From positions 7,635,201 through 7,699,200 of the forward strand of contig OX387607.1 of NCBI GenBank assembly GCA_947568835.1: a stretch of DNA of 64,000 nt, read 5' to 3'. Below, in pieces: positions 50,570-61,104 of the stretch (positions are counted from its first letter, which is position 1; each line of letters opens with the position of its first letter). The DNA is from Protonemura montana (Eukaryota > Arthropoda > Insecta > Plecoptera > Nemouridae). Below the pieces are notes generated by a model. That model made no database searches. It worked only from the letters and a program-made list of their open reading frames with translations, and was not told where the DNA came from. The translations under genes and the position numbers were made by a program.

Positions 50570-51026
50570 TTTTATTTTATTTATTTGTGGTGTTTAACGA
50601 CGCACTGTTTTGACATCTGCCCATGCGGCACTAGTCTAATGGCGTCGGTGAATGAGTGGATGATGATGATGATGAGGATGAAGACGAACCTAACCTAGCC
50701 TAGAAGGGAGGAGGGGAAACCTAGTGCCGGCACTTAGCCTACTCCTGTCGAAGAGCACCATGGGCATCACCGGTTTAACGTCCTTCCCGAAGGACGGTAC
50801 AACTCGACCAGCAGGATTCCTCCACAAATCCATGCTGTCGAGAGGTCGATAAGCAAGGCGAATGAAGTTGCTGTACTAACTTTCATCCCTCTAACCTCTC
50901 TCCCGAACTGAACTGGTCATGTGTATGATGGTCACCCATCCAATACCTGACCCAGCGCAGTGTTGCTTAACTTCGGTGATCTAATGAGAGCCGGTGTTTC
51001 CAACACGCCAAACCGTTCGGTACCTT
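50570..51026 (-). repeat. 5S-derived SINE, full length with target duplication
   Basis: On the - strand it begins CCGAACGGTTTGGCGTGTTG. It continues with CCGGCTCTCATTAGATCACC, AAGTTAAGCAACACTGCGC and TATTGGATGGGTGACCATC, clearly parallel to the 5S rRNA internal promoter (CTCGTCCGATCACCGAAATT type, box C TGGATGGG). The 3' end is GTTAAACACCACAAATAAAT. CGCTGAG flanks both sides (50563-50569 and 51027-51033), a target-site duplication from retroposition. It is the best copy for defining the family. Confidence 0.92.
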
Positions 51027-51109
51027 CGCTGAGATGAGGCGTGCTCTGCTATGGAATGACTAAATCGGCGACGCACTTGCACGAGAAGCTAAATTTTATT
51101 GTAACAAAA

Positions 51110-52315
51110 AAATATATTTATATCAATGAAAAATATATATGTGATTTCTATCCCTAGCATGTATCGTTACTACTGTAAAATCGGCTACTCTAAAATATGT
51201 ACAGTCAATGTTGGTGTGCCTCAAGGTTCAATGATTGCTCCACTTCTATTCATTATATTTAGCAATGATCTTACAACATCAATTGATAAAGGCACAGTTA
51301 CAATTTTTGCAGACGATACTACACATCTAATATGCAATGATTCTGAAAACATACACTCCACATGTACAGAAGGGATTAAACAAACGACTGAATGGAGTCG
51401 TAATAATAATTTAATCTCAAATAATAATAAAACGGTTATCATTGACTTTAAATTAAAACATTCTGATATTAATGTTCCATCTAGTCCACTTCTATACTTA
51501 GATGGTAAAAGCATAAAATCACTACAAGCTACTCAATTTCTCGGACTCACTATTGATTATCGGCGAAAATGGGATCTGCATATAAATAATGTTGCGTTAA
51601 AAATAGCTTCAGGATGTTATTATCAAAAGAATCACGAAAGTGTGCGGTATCCAATCAGCTAAAATGGTTTATTTTGCATATATTCACTCGATAATTAATT
51701 ATGACATTATTTTATAGGGCCATTCCTCTTACACTAATACACTCTTACTTTTACAAAAACGAGCATTAAAGTACCTAGCTAAGGTCAGTTATGATCCGAT
51801 CACTCCAGGTTTCTACTACAAGGACTCGTGTAGACCTCTTTTTAATAAATTTAATGTATTACCAGTAACCTGCCAATATTTATATAATATAATCTTATAT
51901 GTAATTAGAGCTGGACTGGTGACCGGCAATTACAAGGAAGCAAGGTCTTAAAGTAAATATAATGTGGAATTTAGCTAATTTGTACACAAAAGTCCTATAA
52001 CCACTGGCATCTGGCTATTTAATAAATTACCACACGAATTAAAGAAACAGATGGATGATAATAACTTTCCATCCATTTTAAAAACTTTTTTACTATTAAA
52101 CTCATTTTATAACTTGGACGAATATATTTATTATGAATAAAGAATTACTTATTATGTAACTAATTATATTTATATACTACCTTTTCTGTACTTCATAAAG
52201 GCTAAATGTGTATTATATTTATAAATCTGTAATCTGTATAAATCTGTATTGACTTGTCCAAAATTATGTAACATGATCAATCGGGACCAATAAAAATTAT
52301 TATTATTATTATTAA
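51110..52315 (+). mobile_element. 5'-truncated LINE, RT C-terminal half
   Basis: The frame at 51126-51662 has GVPQGSMIAPLLFIIFSNDL and FADDTTHLICND, so the catalytic Asp pair is intact. ATQFLGLTIDYRRKWDLHI follows. After frame breaks the C-terminal tail continues (LLQKRALKYLAKVSYDPITP) and ends near 52138. The 3' terminus has (ATT)n at about 52290-52313. It is clearly the same family as the element at 30716. It cannot be autonomous because the upstream half is missing. Confidence 0.85.
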
Positions 52316-54134
52316 GTGCTAGGGTGAAATTGTGAATAGATAAAAAGTGTCGTATTTTTTTTAATTATCTGCCAGTAAGAACGCACTACGCAAACGGAGA
52401 CTCTGAATTGATAGCAAAACGTTTCGAAACTTTCAAAAGACATTTCGGATGGATACCTTATTGATCCTAAAAATGTAGTGCTCGCTGCTAATTTTTTCCG
52501 ACATTTAACAACTTCTTTATGTACACGGTAAGTGCGACCTGTTCCGTACCTTTCGCTATAATTATGACACTCTTAGCGTAAATAATAATTGTATTAATAA
52601 TTGTGTATATAAATATTGTAAATAATATTGCTGGCATTTGAAGGAAACGTTACAATTAGGACTGTACACGAGGGTCTGTCAATTTCAAATTCGAAAAAGT
52701 TGCATCTGTCTAACGTCTGGCATACACAATAATATTTGATCACATTTCCAGAGGGATACAGATGGAGGAATTCACGCTTGCTGTCTCTGTGCCCAAAATT
52801 TCCACAAATAATCGCAAGTCTCGTAAATAAAATGGATATAATTCCAATGGACACAAACTAATTGAGTAGCTCCACACCCCACAAATCTCATGACTCAAGT
52901 GGGGTGTACTCAAGTGTTAGGGGTTGTGCTAGAAGTGTCAACAACTCACCGTCTTTAAAATGCAGCTTTAACGGTATGGCGATCACTGTCGTCTCCAGAA
53001 CAGCGTTTAAACGAATAACATGATCGCAGAAGAGATATTTATTGCATGGACTAATCAAGTTAACCTTGCCGCTGAGGGTCAGCTGCTAGGAGGAAAACTT
53101 GGCGTAAAACTATAAAATACATATTCTCATCTATGGCTGTAAATTTTTAAAGTGTAATTAAGACATTAGATAAACATTTGCACGAATGACTTTGATATTA
53201 ATTCTAAATCTTAGACGTTTCTGTATTTAGTTCTTACACACACATTTTTGATTAGTATTTGCTTGAGATTTATAAAAGATTTGCAATATTCTTCTTTTCT
53301 TACGAGGTAGGTGATGCAGTCGGATTACCATTAGAATGGGTATTCCTTAATCTAAATTATGTACCACACAGGAAGATTTCCCCACGAATCCAATTCAAGG
53401 GAAATCAAGGAATACTCCAATCGCGCAGTCTAACTTTGAAGACGTTAGGTCTCAAATAATTATTAAAACAAAAGTTTTTTATTAGTGTACTTAAACATTA
53501 CCAGTTACGGATCAGAAAATGAGTCGAAGTAATTTACTTGTGAGCATCACCCATTCAGCTGCTGGATTCCAAAAGTAATCCGGACATTCAGTTGGTCCTG
53601 TTTGGATTTCTTTGAAAGGAACTCAGGTTTTCGGGGATCACTCTCTCTTAAGGGCTTCAATAACGGTCACCGATAGCCCCACAGGACCTTGTTGTCGAAT
53701 AATTCGACCACTGCTGTCAATCAGAGCTCAAACAAATCTCTTTTTATGAATTTAGCACTGAATTGCGGCGATCAAAACGCAATGTGACTAGCAGGGTTAA
53801 TATAATAATAAGGATGATGATACGGAATAAGGGAGGAAAGTGAAAACCTGATCACCTGAAAACCTGAACTTAACCTTGAAATAGCAACAAGATTCGCCTT
53901 AAATCCAAGTCTGGATTTGAAAACAACTCTGACATTAACAAGATAAGAAGCTCCATTTTTTCAGAAGTTCTATCAAATTCAAATAAAGGCTCCCTAGAAC
54001 TCGCTCCTCAGTATCGCCAACCTGAATCCAGGATATAACTTTTTATGCATTGGTCACAGCAATAACTTAACATGATAACAACGATGATAGTAATAAAACA
54101 TTTACCAATAGATTGCCAGTTTAATGAAGAAAGA
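52316..54134. other. Gene-less spacer
   Basis: Around 53550-53740 the - strand has a protein-like but interrupted frame (for example SSGRIIRQQGPVGLSVTVIE), possibly a relic. Nothing else was recognised. Confidence 0.4.
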
Positions 54135-54142
54135 ATAATAAG

Positions 54143-55556
54143 TAGAGCCAAGATTTTATGGTGTTATGATTTCGATAATTTCGTGGTAAGCTTTTTGGAT
54201 TTCGGTGTTATGGCGGTGTTATGGAAAAAGTACAGAATTTCGTGTCTATAGCAGATTTTAGACATAGGTGACGAAAAAAGAAGGTACGCGTTTTTAGCAT
54301 TAGTTTTATCGAAATTTTAGTGCTAATTATTTAAATTTTAGCGTTTATAGCTAAATAGAAAAAAAGAGCTTTTGCGATCTACATTCGAAAGGAATGAAGA
54401 TTTAGGGTAAGCACTGGGATCTCTAATAAAGAAGTGATCAATAATAATTACAATAAAGCAAATATTTAGTGTAGGTCCTCAACATCGGTATTTGTAAGGG
54501 ACTTGGAACAAAATGAATAGCACAAATCAATATTTTACATAAATGCCACCATGAAATACATTGTATGGCAGTATGAGCGACACCTACTACTTGTTAAAAC
54601 TTAACATTGAACAAGTTTCAATGGTAGCTTCCTTCATTCTTGTTCCTTTGTCAGTCAGCACAAGGTTTTATTGACTAAAAAACCTCTCTGCATCAACACT
54701 GTTCACAGGGGCTCAAATAGTTTGCTAAGTCAGAACTGCAAATGAGGGGTTTGAGATTTTTATGTCCATTAGAAATTGAATTAGACCCACTGCCTGGTAC
54801 TAACAACATACTTTGCAAGATTGTCTTTTTTCTCCCAGACAAGTCTGGTGTTCCAGATTCCACACATCAAAATATATCCATCACTCACAAAGAGTTGCTT
54901 TGCTTGATCCTCAAAAGTCAAAGATTTATTACACCCAATTGAAATTTGAAATCCCAGCTAATCTCTATATAGACTGAATGCATGTGGTGCTGGTGCTCAC
55001 ATGGCAAGGAGGGGAAGATTCAGCCAACCAATGGCAATGGTTTCCTACAGCAAACATTTTGCCCCACTACTTCTACCCCATAAGCTTAGGAATGTTGACA
55101 GCATTTGATGAGAAACAGACCTGAATATGACAAATCCATGGAAATGTGTGTTTATAGAGATAAAATAAACATTTTACATTTTTGCACGGAAATAAGTGGC
55201 TATTTCGCAAAATACACGCATTTTAGTGAAATAGCTTCATTATCTCTCAATTTAGCATAAAAACAAATGGGTTTGTTTATTTATTTTCCGTGAAATATGA
55301 TTTGATAAAAATGAAAAAAATAACAGATTATCTGAAATTTAAGATAATTGGGCAGGAAAAGGCTCATTTCGCGATGATTTCGCGGGAAATAGTTGATTTC
55401 GGTGTTATGAATGATTTTTCGTGAATTTCGCGTTTTGTCGCGATGAGCTTCTTACATATTTGAGATGGGAATTCAATGAATCGCACTCATTTGTAAGAAA
55501 AACAAGAGATAAGAACAATTCGCGATTTCGCGCATCACCATATAATCGTGGCTCTA
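54143..55556 (-). mobile_element. hAT-type DNA element, copy 2, with 8-base target duplication
   Basis: Ends TAGAGCCAAGATT and CGTGGCTCTA fit the hAT TAGNG terminal rule. ATAATAAG is exactly duplicated at 54135-54142 and 55557-55564. The 1414-base body is nearly identical to copy 1 at 7029-8443, inverted, and includes the same transposase C-terminal relic and an identical 66-codon small frame. The similarity suggests recent mobilisation by a transposase encoded elsewhere. Confidence 0.88.
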
Positions 55557-55729
55557 ATAATAAGCGACAACACTTACCAGAGCATCCGTTTCAAGAGCGG
55601 AGGTGCAAGTGATCGGACTGATTCTACCTGTACAAAACTAAGATGGATTTGCAACTTGAAACTTTTATTAAGGAGTGATCGCCCATGATTACCAGCATTG
55701 AGCTCATAAAAAGATGCCTCATCTTTGTA

Positions 55730-56165
55730 CTAGTCTATTTCACTAATCTCTTGAACCAATGTTAATTGTTCAATGTTGTTGATTTGGATTTGAAAACACA
55801 GAAACACCAAAGTCCTGTCATAGGTAAAGCCGACGCTGTTGCTCAACCTCGTGCTCAGATTTGCATCCAGCCTCATTAGCATGGACTTGTGTCGATGTCG
55901 AATACCAACAACACTTTTCCCATCTTGCAATGTGCCTTCTGGAAACCCTGCATTTCCTTCTGAAAATAACTCTACTAACATGGCATGTTCCCGATCACAG
56001 CTGTCTTGCCAACATTTATTTTATGCTGGGATGAACCTTTCGAGACTTGGCCGTCTGGGGTTTATTTTACAGGAGTTATGTAAGTGTTTTGTCCAATGGT
56101 TGAACAGGATGTCTTCAATGAAGACATCTTTGCATTTTGTTCCTGGTTCTGGTCTAGTTTCTTAG
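55730..56165 (-). pseudogene. Interrupted coding-like frame of unknown family
   Basis: The - strand reads as protein for about 145 codons with one internal stop. Stretches such as CKDVFIEDILFNHWTKHLHN and RHRHKSMLMRLDANLSTRL look protein-like. No start, domain or splice partner was recognised. It lies just outside the hAT copy. It may be a relic of a transposon or host gene. Confidence 0.35.
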
Positions 56166-57624
56166 TATCTTCCTTTCACAAGACAACCCGTGAGTAATGG
56201 TGCAACCTTTAAAACAACTTTAAATTACTTGTAATTTATTTATATTAATGAAAACTACAATGGCCATTGACACACAATGCTTTGTTTACATAATAATATT
56301 ATTAGGTAGTTGGTACTAAGATCCACAATTTCACAGTAATTTTAAAAAACTACAATGCCAGATGAAACACGATATTATAGTGTAGATTCCGATTATGAAA
56401 CAAATTGCACAAAGGTGACGACAACGACGCATTATTAATTATTTTGTTTAATACAATGACAGAAACTGCGCGAAATCGTTAAAAACAGTAGCGTACAACA
56501 TGACGGTACATTATATTTATTATAGGTAGCTCTCACGATAATATTTTATAGAATTCTACCAATGCACGCAAGTAATTAAGAAACGGAAAAAATACGAATT
56601 ATACTTTTTGTGTTTGTGTAAAAATATCGGCATGCAAAAAAAAAACTCAAAATCCATTACGTCTCGTTCACGATTATAGTACAATTGACTATTGTTTGAG
56701 AAACACGTAAAAAATAAATATACTTGCGACAATTTGCTCTGGCTATCCACACATACGCGATGCAGCATTTTATACTTTAACTTGCTCTGCGATTCTAGAT
56801 CCTCTCCGGCTTGCATTACCGCGCGTGTGACAAACTACGGAAACTATAACAGGTAGTATATAAGTAGTAGCTGCGGTGGCGTATTCTGAGTTTTATATAT
56901 AAGTACATCGAGCAATCTCCTCTCACTGCCAGCCTAAAATTGGAACTGAACAAAAAAAAATTACAACGACCACAGTGTCTTTTTTTGTGTGTTAACAAGC
57001 ACATCGATTTGCGAAACTTGTCAGCCGAAAAATAAGATCGCTCTGCTGTTCGTGTCTTGCGAAAGAGACACAGAACTACATTATTACATGAAACTGGGCT
57101 AGGTCTTGGGAATGGCACCGACCCGTTGATCAGAGCAGGTAAGCAACGATTAGTAACAGACGACTAACGAAACCCCCAACCGTCCCACAGCTGCAATCAG
57201 TTTCGACAAGAGCGGGCAAACCTTTTCTATAGCTGCCAAAATGCCGTCGTCTCGTGAGATTAAAACTTAGGTGCTACAACATTTACACGGCGAAACTAGT
57301 CGCCCACGTCGAAAAAACAATATATGTATGTATATCGAAAACATAAAATGTTAAAAAACCGTTCGCTATCCGCTTTGAGAAACTGGAGGGAAAATCATTT
57401 CGGCCGCACGCCCTCCGCGCCGGAGCGCGACGACCCAAACAGCGATCGCGTCGCAAAGAATCGTCGATCAAGAGACAAGAACGCAGGCGGCGTCCAAAGC
57501 GGCATCCGACGCGGTTTGAAATGATACGCGGGTCGCGCGATTCAAGCGCGGTCAAAGAACACGTAATAATAAGTGTGAAAGGATCTGCGGAATGGTGCGC
57601 TGCTGCTGCCGCTGCGGTGCCGAC
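56166..57624 (-). other. Probable APP 3' UTR and flank
   Basis: The region downstream of the APP stop has AT-rich parts and a CpG-rich patch at about 57395-57560. AATAAA-like words occur on the - strand near 56230-56240. No coding exon was recognised. The true polyadenylation site is not decided. Confidence 0.4.
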
Positions 57625-60600
57625 TTATTCCTTCACCTCGAAATACTTGTACGTCGGGTTCTCATAGCCGTTGATCTGCATGTTGGCTACGTGCCGCTCT
57701 TCAGGTGTGGCCGCTTGGTCGACCTCCACGAATCCCTGTCGAGAACGGAATCTTGTTATGCTAGCCGGGGTGGAAAGCTCACTTTATCAACAATTGTTTG
57801 TTTTAACACTTGGCCTACAGTTAGACTTTATTTTGCCAAAAATGGTGTGATAATCTATCCCTACTCTCCTTTCCCGTGCAAGTTGTGCAAGCAAACTCTG
57901 GCCAACAGTGACAATTGAACTATTAATTACTGCATTGTACTTTTTGCACTTATGCAATTGATTCACCACACACTCTCATTTATTACAAGTCAACCAAAAT
58001 AGCAGCCACCTCAGATTTGCCAGACCAAAAAGATCTCGACTCACAAAAAGTCCCCGTCAACTTACCTGGCTGTGCGGTGACCGCGCACTGCGCCTCCTGA
58101 GCACGGCTACGCCGACGATGACGGCGGCCATCAGCGCAATACCAGCAAACGCCAGCGTGAAGTACACACTCTTGGTCTCACGGTGGTACACCTCGCGCCG
58201 CACCGAATACGAAGGCTCGCCGTGGGACACGTCATGAGCCTGTGCAAGCATCGAGGCAAACCGTTAGGTCCTCGGAGGATCCTCGGATACTCGTAGGACT
58301 ACTTAGATTTTATGTCCCTTTTGCAAGAAGTTCACTGTTTAGTTTTAATATTAATTTTGTGTTGCCACCTTCATGTGCTAATATTGCCATGTAATTATTT
58401 TTCTTCCTTCCAAGTTCTTGCAACTACGGGTCATAGATGGACGATGCTGGCTCGTGCTGTAGAGGAATGCATTGCAGATAGCTCTATCTATGGGCAGTAG
58501 CCATCTTGATATTAATTACCACAAAGGTAAGTACTATTTTCTGGAAAACAGTGAGCTGCTTTGCGTGATGCAGGGTGGCCTCAGGGTTAACTCAAAATTA
58601 ACTCATTAACTCAAAATACTGGTTAGTAGTTCAGTTCAAACCTACTCTCCTTTCTCCAAAATTGTCGGAGACTTGTTGTATAAATATTTTTTATTTATGC
58701 TTATTGCTCTTGGGCCCGAAACTCATTTAAGATGCCAATTCAGCAGAAAGTAAAGCATCTTTGCAGAACTGAAACTATACCTCTTAACTCTATATATATC
58801 TAATGTGAAAGATTTCAGAGGTTAAGTGGAAGACCGGGTAACCTGAACTTCGCCTTGTGTAAAGAAGACCAATCCATCGGCTCTGGAGTATCATGGAATG
58901 TGAGGTTACCTGCGCATGGCTGGCTCGCGCTGCCTCCTCCTTGCGTGGCCGCGCGGCCTCTGCTGCAGCTGTCGACGGCGCACGCTCATCCTCCATCGTC
59001 TCCGGGTCGAATGGCGTCCGGTTGCCCAGCGACGCCTCCACGCGTTGCTTCTCCTCACGCAGCTCAAAACGCTCCTGCAAAACAAAAACAAGCAAAACTC
59101 AGAAAAACTGATGAAAATACTGACATATGCTTTTGCTCTGTCTAGCATACGAAATACCTTGGTAAACCAGTCTTTCTATAATGCAAATAAATTTTCTTTC
59201 AAAGGAAACAAAGCTAGACAGAAAAATGTTCGACTGAACCGAGATATGAACTAGAGACCTCAAAATTTCCGGTCAGGTGCTTTACAAACCGAGATTTCCG
59301 GGCACACTCACCTTTTTCCTCTGCTCCTTCCTCTGCTTCTCCAGGGCTCGCTGCCGTTCCTTCTCCTCCTGCTTGAGCGCGACATCGGCGCGGAACTTGT
59401 CTAAGATGGCGGCTTCAGCGTCACGAGTCATCGACAGCAGCGAGCCGGGCGTCTCGTCCTTGCTGCGGAGCGCTTGGATGTAGTCCTCCATCAGCTGCCC
59501 AATCTTGGCGCGGAGCTCCGGGAAACTGCATGGAAAACGCAGCTGATTGGTTAAAGGTGTTTTTTACCTGCGGCTTTACCTAGTGCGGTAATTTTATAAC
59601 CTGGGTATTTATGTGATTGCACCACCAAAACACCAAGCAGTAACCCTGACTCAGAGCAGCAGTATTGATTACAACCATTTTCAGTGGCTCTTGCTCCAGT
59701 AATGCTTCATAGAATTGGCAGCTTGCCTTCAGCGCACTGTGATAATCAACTAAAAATCCAGTATGCTACAGTAATGCTACCGTAGAAGCTCAGCTGTAAT
59801 ACCAGTTGCTATGTAAATGAAATAAACAAACTCTGGCATAGTCGAAAAGTGCCTCATAGCCAAAAACCTTTAGCTCGCGTATCTAAAAGGTGAAATGTGT
59901 TTGCTCACCGATCCAGCATCTGCATGGACTGGTTGACAGTCTTGTCAATGTCGATAAGGTGTTCAAGGGTAAGCGACTTCTCACGTTCAGCTTGCTCGAA
60001 GCTCGACACGAGCAGGTGGCGGTAGTGCGAGATGGTGTGGTGGCGGTCCTTGTGCAGCGAACGGAGCAGCTTCTGCAGGCACTTCTGCACGCGGTGGGTC
60101 TGCAAGGAGAGAAAAAGTCCCAGTTAACGTCGGCAGTCTACACAGCGGCCTGGGGGCAAAGTAAAAAACAATCTGACTTTGTTCATCAGCTGAACGACAT
60201 ATCATAAGCTTCTGGGATTCTTATGGTCAGTGTACTTTTGAAAATTAATGTTGATGTTATAAATTAAAATGTTATTTTTGCTAATAAGTAAAAGGAATTA
60301 TAGAATTAGTTAATGGGAAAGAGGAACGACAGAACCCAACCTGCTGAGGTTGGAAAAAGCAGGTTGCAACAAAGGTTGAGATAAATGCAGAGATGTACAG
60401 CGTTTACTCACACTTATACGCCTTTCATCTCTTGCCTTCCTTCTTTCCTCTTTCTCATACATAAACCACCATAAATAAAGTTTAGTCAAATACTAATGGT
60501 ATTTTTGAACAGTCTAGACTCCACCTACTCCACTTTTTAACAAATACTGACATTGAAATTAGTGCAGCCAAGCTAGACATGGCCTAGAAAAAAACAGCTG

Positions 60601-61003
60601 TGAGTTCCAATTCCTGTCACGTTTGATTAGTTTTTACCTACTAGCAAACTATAAAACTATACTAGAAGACTTTAAAAGGGTAACCTAGGCTCTCGATCAA
60701 AATCGCAGCAATTCTGTGCGGGACGCAACTAGATTAGGTATCACTCACGTTCGGCTGGTTCTCGTTGAGCGCCTGGGTGTAGCATGCCATGGCCTCCTTC
60801 TTGCGCTCGTTGATGTGCGCCATCACACGTTGCTGGTGCATTGCGACGAGCTGCCGCTTCTCAGCATCTCCCTCCTCCTCCAGCGCCTGCACTGTCTTCT
60901 GGAACCGCTGGGTCATCCTGCCCTTGAACTCCTCGGCAGCCTTGCCGTCAGTCGCGCGCATGTCTTGGTAGCGCTCTTCTAGGTCCGACCAGTCCTTCAT
61001 CAC
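57625..61003 (-). CDS. Amyloid precursor protein (APP/APPL), 3' six coding exons; 5' part off window
   Basis: Exons on the - strand: 60749-61003, 59909-60099, 59312-59525, 58910-59074, 58066-58239, 57625-57735. All are in phase, giving 369 aa of the C-terminal part of a type I membrane protein involved in neuronal adhesion and signalling. The first exons are the helical E2 domain ([58 protein letters not shown]). Then come a charged Gln/Glu/Lys-rich coiled segment, an Ala-rich linker and the transmembrane helix ([20 protein letters not shown]) with an RRR stop-transfer. The tail carries TPEER and the sorting motif [11 protein letters not shown]. The juxtamembrane region does not look like mammalian amyloid-beta. 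The E1 exons must lie beyond 64000, past a LINE in the intron. Confidence 0.95.
59231..59303 (-). repeat. tRNA-like sequence in APP intron
   Basis: The - strand shows a D-arm-like ATCTCGGTTTGTAAAGCACC and a T-arm-like AGTTCATATCTCGGTTC at tRNA spacing, but poor acceptor pairing. It resembles 17552-17623. A tRNA-derived SINE or pseudogene is likely. Confidence 0.45.
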
Positions 61004-61104
61004 CTGGCGTGAACGGGGAACAAGCTTTGTGAGACAGGTATCTTCTTTTAGTTACATCCTATTCAGCCCTTTTGTGTTCTATGCCTAGATTATGTGATGT
61101 CAAA

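Noticed and set aside
50905..51020. Genuine 5S rRNA gene
   Set aside because: Only the internal promoter part resembles 5S; the ends differ and the same head occurs in several dispersed copies with a common body, so it is a SINE.
53259..53459. Frame with GDAVGLPLEW suggesting an ADP-ribosylglycohydrolase start
   Set aside because: Only a few residues match and nothing of the family follows; treated as chance.
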